Source: Agrypnia vestita (lineage: Eukaryota > Arthropoda > Insecta > Trichoptera > Phryganeidae). From it: 64,000 nt of DNA. Positions 20,395 through 32,548 of this stretch are shown here, in pieces. Position numbers and translations under genes: made by a program. The stretch's first letter is position 1; the number at the start of each line of letters is the position of its first letter. The notes below the pieces were generated by a model that did not search any database, had not been told where the DNA came from, and saw only the letters and a list, made by a program, of their open reading frames with translations. The DNA lies in contig JADDOH010023167.1 of assembly GCA_016648135.1 (NCBI GenBank), positions 248,001 to 312,000 of the forward strand, written 5' to 3'.

Positions 20395-20525
20395 GTAGTG
20401 GTGTAGTGATGAAGAGACGGGTACGTCTCGAAACCGGTAGACCTAAAATCTGGTAGTGGTTTTTACAAAGTTAACTAACAATCTGTTATAATGTCTAACC
20501 ACAAAGTTAATGCTTTAAATATTAA
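20395..20525 (+). repeat. Hammerhead-like hairpin repeat
   Basis: GTGATGA, then a perfect GAGAC/GTCTC hairpin, then GAAAC (20407-20433), followed by CGGTAGACC and, about 60 bp on, ATAATGTCTAACCACAAAG. The C3 position of a hammerhead core is G here. Confidence 0.5.
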
Positions 20526-20959
20526 TAATATTTCACAAAATTAGTTATTTTAAAATAACATTTATTATATGTATATTAGATATGTAGTAGATACGCAGTA
20601 GATACGCAAAACTCAATTTATTGAGAAATAAGAATATACCAAATTGCTTAGCGATGGAAAATGCCGTCAAGAACTTGCGCCCCTGGTGCCATCTGTATCG
20701 GATTATCGTAAGGAAATACGGTAACGAGTCATTTCTTTAAGCCACTCACATATGTATATGTATTATATGTATATATCTGACCATTCGGATTCAGAATGAT
20801 TTACCGACCATCGGGTTCTCTCCTTTCTCCCCTCCCATGATCCCACATAATACCCGCCTAGCGTGACAACACAGTCCCCGCCCTGATGAGGAGCGGGTCC
20901 TTTATGGGAAAGATATCATTGAAGGGATTACTAGTTAAAGGGACTATGTGATAATAATA
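20526..20959. other. No gene seen
   Basis: TATATG-rich simple sequence near 20750-20775; the rest is unassigned. Confidence 0.5.
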
Positions 20960-21144
20960 TTATGGTAAAGAGATGTTTAAAATTTTAGTCGCTGTGCAGG
21001 CGAAATCACCTGGCGGCGACCGACCGAGGCTGGAAGTGGTTGAAGAAACCGCCACCTGGGGCGCTTTACGGACAAAACGGCAGGTGGAAATCCAGAATAT
21101 TTCGTCTCTAGTTCCGGCACACAGCGGTTGTCCGGTTAAATACG
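20960..21144. other. GC-richer open stretch, unassigned
   Basis: Open on both strands for over 60 codons. The plus frame includes VEETATWGALRTKRQVEI. It runs into the left end of the TTAA-flanked element. Exon or TE fragment cannot be decided. Confidence 0.3.
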
Positions 21145-21148
21145 TTAA

Positions 21149-21874
21149 GGCCCCAGACCACTGTAAAAAAATATGTGTTGCTATTTTTTTTCTTTCATTT
21201 TCTGAAAGATGCATCTGTTAAGAATGCTCTCAACAAATATTTTAAAGAAATTTGTAAAATTGACGGAGATACAGCGGTTTAAAATTTCTTGTTTGTATGT
21301 TGAATTATCCTTCAGCAAAATTTTGAAAAAGTACATTTTTCAACCTGGTTGACAGCATATCAGAAAAACTATACATCCGATTTGCATGTACTAAGTCGTA
21401 AACTGTTTGAAAATCTTGTGTCTATGGCACCACGTAGGAATTTTTTTATAAAGGGCCCCCTTCTATTTTTTTTTAATAAATGATGAAATTTTTCTATTAA
21501 AAATCGAAAATAAAATTAGCTAGTCCGCCATTCTTTATTTTCTTTACATATCGAAATTTCTTTAAGTGATGCTATAAACCTAGTTTCTAGTTTCTAAGGT
21601 CTAGTTTCTAAATATATTTTTATTTCATTTTTCGGTTGTACCCTATGGCTTAAAAGCTGTCAACCAGCCAGCGGCAAATTCGTCAGAGTGTCCTCTTGGA
21701 AGCAGCGTACACCGAAAACTATACTTTAGATTTGAGTACAAAAATTTGTATGCAGTCTTCAATATGTATATATATACTATGACTAATAAATAAAAAAAAT
21801 TCCATGTATCGTTTGCTTGAAAATAATTACGAAAAATACACCCCAATTCCGCGCGCGCACAGTGGTCTGGGGCC
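21149..21874. mobile_element. TTAA-flanked element (piggyBac-like non-autonomous?)
   Basis: Perfect 16-bp terminal inverted repeats GGCCCCAGACCACTGT (21149-21164 and 21859-21874) are each bordered by TTAA (21145-21148 and 21875-21878), the target duplication of piggyBac-type elements. The 726-bp interior is AT-rich with no transposase frame. The terminus is not the usual CCC-type piggyBac end, so the superfamily is inferred from TTAA alone. Confidence 0.7.
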
Positions 21875-21878
21875 TTAA

Positions 21879-23528
21879 AGCATAATCGTTAAAAAAATCA
21901 TATTGCTCTCAATTAAAACAAAAAAGTTTTTTTTCTAAATCGGATATGATACGATGTATATATTTAATTTCTTTAAAAGTACACATGATCTTCTTTTCTG
22001 TCTTGAACAAACATGCACCTCTGACAGTTGCATATCAGTCACGTAGCGCGGCTAATTTATGTTTTTTTTTAATTTTCAAATAAAATAATAGTTTGATATG
22101 TACCTTTTTAAATGCCAATAAAAAAATAATCATCTCCTTGTCTAAAATCACCCAATATTTAGATAAATTTTACTCTCCCAGGCTGGTTTAACCTTAATAA
22201 AACTAAGTTACTGCACTACAGACGGAGTAAAACACCTTTTTGAATTTTTTATCACTTTTATTTACAGCCTTAAAAAATCACAAAAGATACTTTCAAAACA
22301 TTCATTTAACATACATGACATTTAAATAATATAATGAATATATTATATTTAAATGAACCAAATAGAAAACTTCTCTAATAATTAATATCATTTGTCAAAC
22401 ATTTAAAAAAAATTAGAAGATAAAAAAATTATACAATAATTTAAAATAATAAATGAAAAACTTATGAAGTCTATAACATTCTCTCAAATATTTTATTAAA
22501 AAGCTCTTTAATAATTTAGCTTGTTACAAAGTTCGCCTTGTGCAAATATGTATTTTTATTACCACCGGGAGGCATAAGTGAATAAAACAAATTTCCGTAA
22601 AAATTGGACCATTAATATCAATGAGAGAATAGTTCATTTGCTTTTAAACTATATTAATTTATGAAAAATAACACTTTTATCATAAATATAATTATATTTA
22701 AGTATATTATCAGTAAATGCATACCTTAAGTCAAAAAGAATAAAAAAAATAAAGTGCTACGTAGCCCCTTCATCCAGAAAATCCCTTAATTCCAATAAAA
22801 AAGCACCTTATCAGAAATGCGTACAGCTTTTAGTACAAAGCCTCCATTAAAAAATCATATCCCGCCTGCGATTCGCGTAGGCGATATCGATTGAATCGAT
22901 AGTTAAATATACAATTATGTATAAGTTTATTGTTCTCGACGTAAAATGCTGTATCGCCTATCAAAGAATTATGGAAGAGTTCAAATAGGTTCGTTGTACC
23001 ACATCGTAGAGTTCATTTCTAATCTTTAAGGTACCGTCGACTCCTTCGTAAATTATGCATTATGACGCCAGCCAAAGGTAGATAACTCAGGTGCACGTCT
23101 AGAATGAAAGATGATTGATTTAAAAATAATATCTCGGGGTTCGTCGCAGTGTACGTGGATTTTAGAAAATAAATTTGTTCGTAAAATTTTCAACTTTAGG
23201 CTGATTTTCAAACTCTCCGTTTTAGACAGTAACTTATTTACTACCAACGGGTTCCATATTTTGGAAGATTGCAAATGTTAAACAAAATAAAGAGTTTTTA
23301 ATTAAAAAAATAAGTTTTTAATGAGACTATTAAACTGGTTGATGTTCATAGGTATATTCACTAGAATATTGAAGTTCCTTTATTTTATAACTGGGTCCGG
23401 GTTTCATAATTTTTTACATTTTAATACACTGATACGAGTGTGTATATTATACGCAGCAGTGGCGTGTACTAAGAAGGAATATTGATACATGACATTTACG
23501 CAGGCATGTATTTTGAAAATAATCGTAA
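21879..23528. other. AT-rich, no gene seen
   Basis: Very AT-rich from 22200 to 22860. A small palindrome-like pair (CGATATCGATTGAATCGATAG) is near 22886. The short minus frame at 23053-23274 has no domain. Confidence 0.5.
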
Positions 23529-23530
23529 TA

Positions 23531-24816
23531 TTAGGTCCTTACATATGAAATTGGCGTTTAGTATGGGAGGAACATAAAGCCGATTTTTTTTTTATTATAA
23601 TATATTTATTTAATCAAAGTATGTACCATTGCTATCTATGCACTTTTGCCATCTCATAGGTAGTTCATCGATCCCTTTACTAAAAAAACCATTCGGACGG
23701 GAATCAATAAAATCTTTGAAGGCGGTTTGGACTGCCCCATCGGAGTTGAATTTTTTCCTTTGCAAGAAGTTATCCAAATTTCGAAAAAAATGGTAATCTG
23801 TTGGGGCAAGTCCGGAGAGTACGGTGGATGTCTTAGACATTCCAATTGAAGCTCCTCTAATTTGGTAGCCGTCTGTTGTGCAGTGTGTGGTCTAGCGTTA
23901 TCATGAAGCAGCAGTGGCCTAGAGCGATTAACCAGCCTCGGTTGTTTAGCAGCTAGCTTTTCCATCATTGTTTGCAGTTGCTGACAATAGACATCTGCCG
24001 TAATCATCTGGCCAGATTTAAGAAAGCTGTAGTGAACGACACCAGCACTAGTCCACCAAACGCTCACAAGTAAATTTTTTTGAGTCAATTTTCGCTTGGG
24101 GCATGGTTTGGCTGGTTCGGCAGGGTTCAGCCATTGCGATGAGCGCTTCCGATTATCGTACAGGATCCAATTTTCATCACAGGTAATGATTCGATTTAAA
24201 ATCCCTTCATTATTGTGCCGGTTGAGTAATGCAACGCAGCAGTCAACGCGCGTTTGTTGATTTGCTTCACTCAATTCGTGAGGTACCCACCTTTCAAGCT
24301 TTTTCACCTTACCAATTTGCTTTAAGTGGATTAAAACAGTTTTATCACTAACACCGCAGCCTGCAGCTAACTCGGATGTGGTTTGCGATGGATCCGCTTC
24401 CACAATAGCCTTCAATTCTTCATTATCAACTTTGGTCTCCGTCCGTCCACGGGGCTTGTTCTGCAGGTCGAAATTTCCAGAACGAAAACGTTGGAACCAA
24501 AAACGCACTGTGTTTTCTTTTGCCGCACCGTCGCCATACACATCATTAATCCTTCGAGCCGTTTCTGCAGCACTGGTGCCACGGTGGAACTCGTACTCGT
24601 AAATAACTCGATATTTCAAGTTTTTCATTTTGTAAACTGAGTGACGCAAAGAAAAAAACAATTGAGGAAAAAACAAATGAATTATAATTTTCAAAACACA
24701 AATACATGAGTAAATAGCTGTATAAATTTGGATTTGGAATTCCTAACCAAAGAGAAGATATTTGAGATCAAATTTGCCAGTATTGCAAAACGCCAATTTC
24801 ATATGTAAGGACCTAA
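23531..24816 (-). mobile_element. Mariner element, copy 2 (cecropia subfamily)
   Basis: A 1286-bp full-length copy, same orientation as copy 1, with TA duplications at 23529-23530 and 24817-24818 and intact terminal repeats. Confidence 0.95.
23610..24628 (-). pseudogene. Mariner transposase, copy 2, single frameshift
   Basis: This is the least damaged copy. The frame from the ATG at 24628 (MKNLKY) is open through helix-turn-helix region, WVPHEL, D151 (TCDENW) and D243 (HDNARPH). It breaks at a one-base deletion near 23810, within YSPDL. After the break another frame (from 23840 down) continues through APTDYHFF, including the third catalytic Asp, to the shared end RWQKCIDSNGTYFD. Total length is 1019 bp against 1020 expected. 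All three catalytic Asp codons are still present, but the protein is truncated before the third one. Confidence 0.95.
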
Positions 24817-24818
24817 TA

Positions 24819-25959
24819 TATCTCGTAATATTCCTTTCACAGTTATTATCGTTTAATATACCATGTAAATATTTTATTTGAATGTTTATTTCAAAATGTG
24901 TGTATGTATTAGTTAGCTATTCTTGCCGTGGTTAGTCGGCGGAGCAGTTCAGTGTGTAATTGACTTTTGATTTTACATTATGATCTTACATAACTCACAT
25001 CCTGATCAACCTAGAACTTCTTGAGTGCAATTAAAAGTTTACTCTACATGAAAACTCCATAAAATTATCGAAAAAATAAGACAAAAAAATACACACGTTC
25101 AAATTTCATATTTTTAGAACCTAACTGAACCCAGCAGATGTAAAAATTGCTATTTTTTCCAAATACGAAGTGTATCTTAATAAATATATTTTTTAAATAA
25201 TAATACTTTTATCTTGACAACGTTAAAGTATATGTTAACTGTACTCTGTAAATAAGAGCAGAAATTAAAGATTTACGAATTTTTAAGTACCCATCCAATG
25301 TAAGGTTAAATATAAAAAGAAAAGCCTGTTACATATTGTACTGTGATGGTCATTTATTGGCTAATGATTGTGTATTTTTTATCGGTTAAACTAGGCGTTT
25401 TTTGACGGCCTGCACTTTATTTATTACTTTTATAACATAGCCACAAGTAATACTCTAGTAAAAACTCACTTAAACCTTAGCCTCACGCCAATCTACGCTC
25501 AATGGACCGCGTAGATAAGGAGTACTTCCGTGTAATTGATTCGACCGACCCACTTAGAAACAATGAAACTATTTTTATACCTATGCGTGCGGTACGGTTA
25601 TGTAAACTGGCGTGAAATCAATTTAATCGCAGTATTGAATTAGGGAAAGTAAGACTGGTTAAAAAATACGAAGCACAATTTTTTTCTAAATAATCACAAC
25701 CCTAGAAGGCTATTGTTTCGACTAACACTCTTTCGAACTATTGAGTGTGTCGCGTTGATTCTCTGTATCAATTCAATTACCGACAGGACGTCTCAAGGGA
25801 CAATTGCTTCACGCTGGTAGAAGCCACTATTTTCGATATGTGAATTACTCGCTAGCCGAATCGACTAATAAAAAGCCACAGCGTATAAAAAATAACAAAA
25901 ATCTTCTAGCGTTAACAGTTATTATTAACACACATGATGTAACAGAACTAGTATAAAAT
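24819..25959. other. No gene seen
   Basis: AT-rich to moderate. Around 25500-25620 are scattered GC patches without a frame. Confidence 0.5.
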
Positions 25960-26545
25960 TAATTAAGGTTACACTAATTAATTAACACAGAGACGAAGCT
26001 ATTTATACACAAGAAAAGTGGATGGAAGTCTCTAATACGATGGCTCAGGGCTTATAACCTCTATGAGCTGGCTTAAGTGATCACTCTACGCAATGCATCA
26101 TTCACCAATTCACACATTAACAATTTTTTTAAAGTTCTATGTATGTTTCGAATCAAGAACATTTCATATATTGTGCTGGTCTCTGCCACAGACATGTTGT
26201 TTTTTTCTCATTAACAAGTTAGTATACATAGATTTGGCAACTGGTAATGATAATTCTACATTTTATTTTTCAAAGAGAAGTTTTTTTAGCAATATTCCTT
26301 ATAAACGCATAAATGACATTCTTTCAAATCATTAATATTTTCAATTTTTAACTCCTATCATGCACCAGCATATTAATCACATATACAGGTTGTAAGCCCT
26401 GAGCCATTGTATAAGGGACTTCTATCCAATTTTTTCATACATAAGTAACTTCGTCTCTGTGTGACTTCTATAATTTAACCTTAATTAATTAATCCACCCT
26501 CTGGAGACCAAATCCACTGCTGCATACTGTGCTCTTAGAACATAT
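25960..26545. repeat. Family A fold-back repeat
   Basis: Left arm 25960-26105 (TTAATTAACACAGAGACGAAG, GGCTTAAGTGATCACTCTAC) and right arm 26380-26495 (CTTCGTCTCTGTGTGACTTC) are inverted. The right flank has CCTCTGGAGACCAAATCC and a TCATATAAAAATATTGTTAA end shared with 32545. An 80-codon frame inside is a by-product. Confidence 0.75.
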
Positions 26546-26581
26546 TTTCATATAAAAATATTGTTAAAATAGTCTATAGTT

Positions 26582-27183
26582 CTTTACAGGTAGGTTCTTG
26601 CCTATATTATAAATCTAAAATATTGTAAAATTAATGTCCCAATACCAAAATTTCTTTTTCTTCACGATTATCACCATCCTCATAGCAGTTAATAATAGTT
26701 ATGAAGATAAGTGAGATGAGGTTTGCATTTTTTTTCAATATTTCTGACACATCTTCTGTAAAATGTGAGAATTTTTATAAAAATTTAAACCAGAAATTTT
26801 AACTGGATGATAAAAATCTTCAAAGGATTTTTTAAAATATTTCTTAGACATTTTCTGTAAGCGTGGGACTTTCATTAAAGTAACTCAGATCGATTATTTA
26901 CACCTCGAAACTGATAAAATGGATGAAACAAAATTCTGGCAATAATTTCTGCAGGGTTTTAGTAATTTTATTTAACGTGTGTTAAAGCGAATGAACTTTT
27001 AGTATTCGATATTAGTGATTTTAAAGATAGTCCATGTTTTACAGAATATAAGTCAAAAATAATAAAAAACAAATTGCAATTCTCGTAGTCACTTATCTCT
27101 ATAATTATATTATGCTAATTGATATTAGAACTTTGATATCAAAAGCTTATAATCATAATTAAGGCAGGAATCTACCTGTAAAA
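26582..27183. repeat. Family B fold-back repeat, diverged
   Basis: The ends TTTACAGGTAGGTTCTTGCC and GGCAGGAATCTACCTGTAAA are inverted. Inner blocks AGTCAAAAATAATAAAAAAC and AACTGATAAAATG...TTCTGCAGGGTTTTAGTAAT correspond to the B copies at 37969 and 43813. Confidence 0.6.
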
Positions 27184-28449
27184 TACATATAATGGAATAG
27201 CGCATTTACCGTTTTTAATCTTTATATTATTTAAATCAACTTATTAATAAATTAATAAAAATAAAAACACTTTTTATTGACGTAATAAACTGATGTAGTT
27301 AAGTTCAAAATAACAATCTTATACCTATGAATGCACAAAATTTCCTTCTAGATACCAAAAAAGTGGCCCAAATTTTTAATTTATTTATTTAATTGAATTG
27401 TATATAGTGGTGTAACTTACATATTATATATTTGAAGATCAAAATGAGAATATTAACGCTAACCCACTTTTAATAGAAAATTTAATTCTCTTGTTTAAAA
27501 GTGGGGGGCACTGTCATAGAATTATATATATATATATATTGTTAATGTAATCATTAGTAGCATTATATTAGAATAGAGAAAAAATATATAATGTGAGACA
27601 TTAGATTAACTTATTTGACAAGGAAACATCAGATTAAGTTATTCAATTTAAGAAGGTATTTTAATAACATTTGAAAGTAATATATTGATTGTTTTTGATA
27701 AGATTTTTTTTGATTGCGTTATTCTGATTGATTTTAGTAGAGAAGACTTACTTTTTTACTTACTTAACTTTTGAAATTTATGTATTTTTTTTCTGTCTTC
27801 ATTTCATTGGGCAAGAGCATTAAAGAATGATACCCTTTGATATGTGAAATAGTGTTGGGCTGTGCTAGTATTACATTTAGGGATGAGAATATTACTAGCA
27901 GATCTCGGTCTATTTTTAAAATATCAAATTTATTATTATTGAAGTACATTTTATGAATTTAAAGTATCGCAAATTATTGGCAGATTTGATTAATATTTAG
28001 GACGTTAAAAATGTTGAAAAGTTCCTATTCTATCCTATATTCACTTAAGTTGCCAGATACGGAATGTTATGTTATGTTAGATTAAAAATTAATTTAAAGA
28101 ATGTTAACGAGACGGTTTTATTTAGTGACCATTAAACAAAAGATAATGTGCACCTCAAACGAACAAACGCTCATTAGCAAACATAACACAGCTGACTATG
28201 AATTCTTTATATTGCGGGAACGAAATTGGAGAGATTCGAAGTATTGTATTCCCGTGTTTCAATATAAATAAAATATGAGATCCTTCTGTTGCAATCAAAC
28301 GCCGCATTGAGAAAACTGTATTCGCGTGAAAAAGAATTTCTGTTGTCGTGAATGCCTCATTATGAATGCGAATGGTCAAATGCTATGTGCGCTTGATATT
28401 GTAGTATGGAATGGAAGCGTACACCGAAGAAATGATAATTTTATTTTAA
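27184..28449. other. AT-rich, no gene; TA microsatellite
   Basis: A (TA)n run at 27520-27539. The minus frames at 27764-27949 and 28155-28379 show no domain. Confidence 0.55.
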
Positions 28450-28451
28450 TA

Positions 28452-29734
28452 TTAGGTCCTTACATATGAAATTCACGTTTTGCCGTACTGGCAAATTTGA
28501 TCTCAAATATCTTCCCTTTGGTTAGGAATTCCAAATCCAAATTTATACAGCTATTTACTCATGTATTTGTGTTTTGAAAATTATAATTCATTTGTTTTTT
28601 CCTCAATTGTTTTTTTCTTTGCGTCACTCAGTTTACAAAATGAAAAACTTGAAATATCGCGTTATTTACGAGTACGAGTTCCACCGTGGCACCAGTGCTG
28701 CAGAAACGGCTCGAAGAATTAATGATGTGTATGGCGACGGTGCCGCAAAAGAAAACACAGTGCGTTTTTGGTTCCAACGTTTTCGTTCTGGAAATTCGAC
28801 CTGCAGAACAAGCCCCGTGGACGGCCGGAGACCAAAGTTGATAATGAAGAATTGAAGGCTATTGTGGAAGCGGATCCATCGCAAACCACATCCGAGTTAG
28901 CTGCAGGCTGCGGTGTTAGTGATAAAACTGTTTAATCCACTTGAAGCAAATTGGTAAGGTGAAAAAGCTTGAAAGGTGGGTACCTCACGAATTGAGTGAA
29001 GCAAATCAACAAACGCGCGTTGACTGCTGCGTTGCATTACTCAACCGGCACAATAATGAAGGGATTTTAAATCGAATCATTACCTGTAATGAAAAGTGGA
29101 TCTTGTACGATAATCGGAAGTGCTCATCGCAGTGGCTGAACCCTGCCGAACCAGGCAAACCATGCTTCAAGCGAAAATTGACTCCAAAAAAGTTACTTGT
29201 GAGCGTTTGGTGGACTAGTGCTGGTGTCGTTCACTACAGTTTCCTTAAATCTGGCCAGACGATTACGGCAGATGTCTATTGTCAGCAACTGCAAACCATG
29301 ATGGAAAAGCTAGCTGCTAAACAATCGAGGCTGGGTAATCGCTCTAGGCCACTGCTGCTTCATGATAACGCTAGACCACACACTGCACAACAGACGGCTA
29401 CCAAATTAGAGGAGCTTCAATTGGAATGTCTAAGACATCCACCGTACTCTCCGGACCTTGCCCCAACAGATTACCATTTTTTTCGAAATTTGGATAACTT
29501 CTTGCACAGGAAAAAATTCAACTCCGATGGGGCAGTCCAAACCGCCTTCAAAGATTTTATTGATTCCCGTCCGAATGGTTTTTTTAGTAAAGGGATCGAT
29601 GAACTACCTATGAGATGGCAAAAGTGCATAGATAGCAATGGTACATACTTTGATTAAATAAATATATTATAATAAAAAAAATCGGCTTTATGTTCCTCCC
29701 ATACTAAACGCCAATTTCATATGTAAGGACCTAA
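28452..29734 (+). mobile_element. Mariner element, copy 3 (cecropia subfamily)
   Basis: A 1283-bp copy in the opposite orientation to copies 1 and 2. TA duplications are at 28450-28451 and 29735-29736. Its left terminal repeat carries CA in place of GG (ATTCACG instead of ATTGGCG). Confidence 0.95.
28640..29657 (+). pseudogene. Mariner transposase, copy 3, two frameshifts and D151N
   Basis: It starts at the ATG 28640 (MKNLKY) and ends at the TAA at 29655-29657. Two single-base deletions break the frame: near 28795, in the codon after RSGN, and near 28931, in a T run just before the HLKQIGKV block. The remaining 29 kb frame keeps WVPHEL, D243 (HDNARPH) and D278 (APTDYHFF). The first catalytic Asp is Asn (ITCNEKW). 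Length 1018 bp agrees with two deletions from 1020. Confidence 0.95.
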
Positions 29735-29736
29735 TA

Positions 29737-29993
29737 TTTATTTAGTTATTTTAAAAAGTTAAGGTTAAGTTAAATGTAATTAAGCTTATGTCACTAGTAA
29801 TTTTATATTCCGTAAAGCAATACATGTATTATCTCCAAAAAAAGTTTTTATTCGTGCTTTGGTGGAATTCACATTTTTCATGATAATATAAGAAATTAAT
29901 GCAAGCCTATATTATGTAGTGCATAATAACAGCGAGGATATTTATTATAATCAATCTCTATTTAAAAGCATTGCAAACCAGTATGAATTACTT
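29737..29993. other. Spacer
   Basis: AT-rich, no feature. Confidence 0.5.
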
Positions 29994-30412
29994 TCTTCTT
30001 CTTCCCCAGCCATCTATCTACTGGACTCTTCTAATGTTCTCCAATCTTCTCTTTTTTGGGCTTTTCTTGTCCACCCACTAACCACGACGGGGATTATAAC
30101 ATCGGCCCGCCTTTTCTGAGGCCGGTTTCTTCTTCTTTCATGTTTCATGGTCTCCACCGCAGATCTCTTGGTGCCCATTTGTCTATTCCTTGTCTGGCAA
30201 CATGACCTGCCCATTGCCATTTTAATTTGGCAATAATTTTTTCCTCATTTCTGATTCTATCTCTTAGACTTACGCCAAGCATGTGTCTCTCTATAGATCG
30301 CTGTGTACAACTTAGTTTACTTTTACTTAGTGGTCCTCAGAGTTAGCATGGTAGTTTCCCGACCGTAAAGTGGCACAGGGAAGATGTATTTTTCAAACAC
30401 TTTTCTTTTTAA
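29994..30412 (-). pseudogene. LINE reverse-transcriptase C-terminal remnant
   Basis: Read on the minus strand with frame changes: KVFEKYIFPVPLYGRETTM, then an ERHMLGVSLRDRIRNEE block, KLKWQWAGHVARQ, and a basic WAPRDLRWRPW/NRPQKRRAD tail, ending in GAAGAAG. This order is that of insect endonuclease-reverse transcriptase LINEs (RTE-like tail) and is related to the fragment at 9271. Several stops; 5'-truncated. Confidence 0.75.
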
Positions 30413-30874
30413 ATTAATGGAAATATATTTATATTTAAGGACATGATTAAGTTTAATTAACCAAAGGACACTTAATATAGTCCAATTGAACCTATTCCAA
30501 TGAATTACATTACATCATTTTAATTGTAATAATAAAAATATAATATTACTCGATAATTATCTATTTTTTTTAAAATCTATTAAACGAATTTATTATTTCT
30601 AAATAGATTTGAGCATCCAATTCATTACGCCATTTGATTCCTTGATATGTACAATGAAGCTGGGTAGTTTTTGTTTTCAATAATGCTAAGTGTATTTTAT
30701 CTTTTCTGCTTCAGTGCTGTTTAATAGTTTTAACCAATTCCCTAACCATCCAATTTTATAAAAGAGCATTTAAAAAAAAATTAACAACAGCAGGTAATGA
30801 GGTCCAATTACTGTAGCGAAATACATCACAAAAACACCAAGGCTTGAGAAAATCGCGTAAATGTATTGTGATTT
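30413..30874. other. AT-rich, no gene
   Basis: No feature seen. Confidence 0.5.
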
Positions 30875-30942
30875 TAATACCGGGAATCGAACCCGGATAT
30901 CTGGCATGAGAAGCTAATGTTGGAACTACTTACCATACGAGG
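30875..30942 (-). repeat. tRNA-like sequence (SINE head or tRNA pseudogene)
   Basis: Minus strand: TCCTCGTATGGTAAGTAG start, then a perfect T-arm and B box CCGGGTTCGATTCCCGG (30879-30895). The acceptor stem does not pair properly and the anticodon arm is weak, so it is not called a tRNA gene. Confidence 0.5.
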
Positions 30943-31029
30943 ACTATTTACCATACGGGAAGCATTTGAAATTTAGTTCTAAAGAAAAATTTTCTAAGTA
31001 AGCTGGGTGGATAGAATTAGAAACAAGAT
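30943..31029. other. Spacer
   Basis: No feature. Confidence 0.4.
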
Positions 31030-31500
31030 ATATTATAGATGTCACAGAGAGACGAAACTATCTTTTATGTGGGAAAGTAGGTATGGAAGTCTTTTTGGGT
31101 GTTCACAGAGCTAACAACCTATTTTACGGCTGGCATAAGTGATCACTTTACACAACGTGACGTTCACCAATTCCATGATAGACTACCACATCTATCAAAT
31201 TTCTGGAAGTTTTATATATGTTAAACTTGCACATCTTGTTACGTATGTGAGTTGTATTTCTACCACCGCCATCTGCAGTCAAAAACGTTGTCATTCTCAT
31301 AAACCAGCACAGATGTCGCCATTGATAATGAGATATCAATATTTTGAGTGGAGTTTTGAAGCAACATTTTTTATATGTATTTGTATGTATTTATATGTAT
31401 TTTTTATATGTATATTTATGATATTCTTCCACATTATAAACATTACACTAGAATACGCTACTAACGTTAGAAGCTTCCGTTGAAAATGTGATTCTCATAT
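31030..31500 (+). repeat. Family A repeat
   Basis: ATTATAGATGTCACAGAGAG, AAAGTAGGTATGGAAGTC, CATAAGTGATCACTTTACAC blocks, then a TATG-rich stretch (31370-31430). The second arm is missing or decayed. A 114-codon hydrophobic frame inside is a product of TATG repeats. Confidence 0.65.
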
Positions 31501-32039
31501 TTTTCAGACCAAATAATTTTTTTTGTCAGAAAATTAGCATTATTTTGGCCTTCATTTAAATACTATCCATGTACCATTGCTATAGAGGTAGGGAGCAAAC
31601 AAGAAAGTTAATTGAAAAGAGAGAACGACACAATTTACTCTGTCACACGATGGTCCCTTTCATGTTATGCCGGCGGATCACGGACAACCTTCGCATGATC
31701 AAGAGCATGTGGCCGCTTGTTAAGCTATAGAAATACCATGTTTGTAATAAAACTTTCCAAAAAGAGCAGTATTTCACTATTAACCTCACTTAAGCTGTCC
31801 GTGTTTTTAGAGTGATACAGACAAAGTAATGATATAACAAGTACTTTTCTAATTTGTAAATAATTCTGCAAGTGTTTATTAAAGATTATAAATGTAAAAA
31901 TGAACACATTGTCGGCAACTTTTTTTGATAATTTTAATTATAGTGAAATGTGATTTATTTGCATCTTGCATCTTTTCCTTTCTTTAGAATGTGCATCTCA
32001 TAGCTTTGTATTGAAAAACTTCTTGCTTAATTATGATAA
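31501..32039. other. No gene seen
   Basis: Unassigned; a GC patch at 31650-31720. Confidence 0.5.
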
Positions 32040-32548
32040 ATTATCGAATTCTCACATTTTTATATGATAGTCCAGGGCTTACAACCTGTACGAGCTGGCT
32101 TAAGTGATCATTGTACACAATGCAACGTTCACCAATTCTGTGGTAAGAACATCAACACATTATCAAATTTTGTATTCTATATGAATATGTGAAAATCTGA
32201 GAATCTTTCATTTATTTTAATGGACTATGCTAGAGACATGTCATGAACTTGTGTGTATAGATTTTCGCAGCTGGTAATGATATTTCAGATTTGAACACAT
32301 ATACAATTTTCAAAATTTGATAATGCGAGTGTGATTACTTGAGCCAGCTCATACAAGTCGTAAGCCTCGGGCTATCGTATAAAAAGACTTCTACACACGT
32401 TTCTCACATTCATAGCTTCGTCTCTGTGAGACTTCAATAATTTATTGTAATTAATCACTCATCCCTCTGGGGTCAAAATCTAGTGACTGTGTTCTTAAAA
32501 ACATACCTACATATAAAAATATTGTTAACCTCTAGCTTCTTCATTTAG
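32040..32548. repeat. Family A fold-back repeat
   Basis: Left arm 32065-32150 (CAGGGCTTACAACCTGTACG, GGCTTAAGTGATCATTGTAC); right arm 32335-32450 ending CTTCGTCTCTGTGAGACTTC. The right flank has CCCTCTGGGGTCAAAATC, as at 9165 (inverted) and 26500. Confidence 0.75.

Noticed and set aside
27520..27540. Regulatory TATA cluster
   Set aside because: Plain TA microsatellite.
30875..30942. Functional tRNA gene
   Set aside because: T-arm is perfect, but the acceptor and anticodon stems do not pair properly.
31139..31483. A 114-codon plus frame that looks membrane-spanning
   Set aside because: It lies in a family A repeat and a TATG simple repeat; hydrophobicity is a result of base composition.
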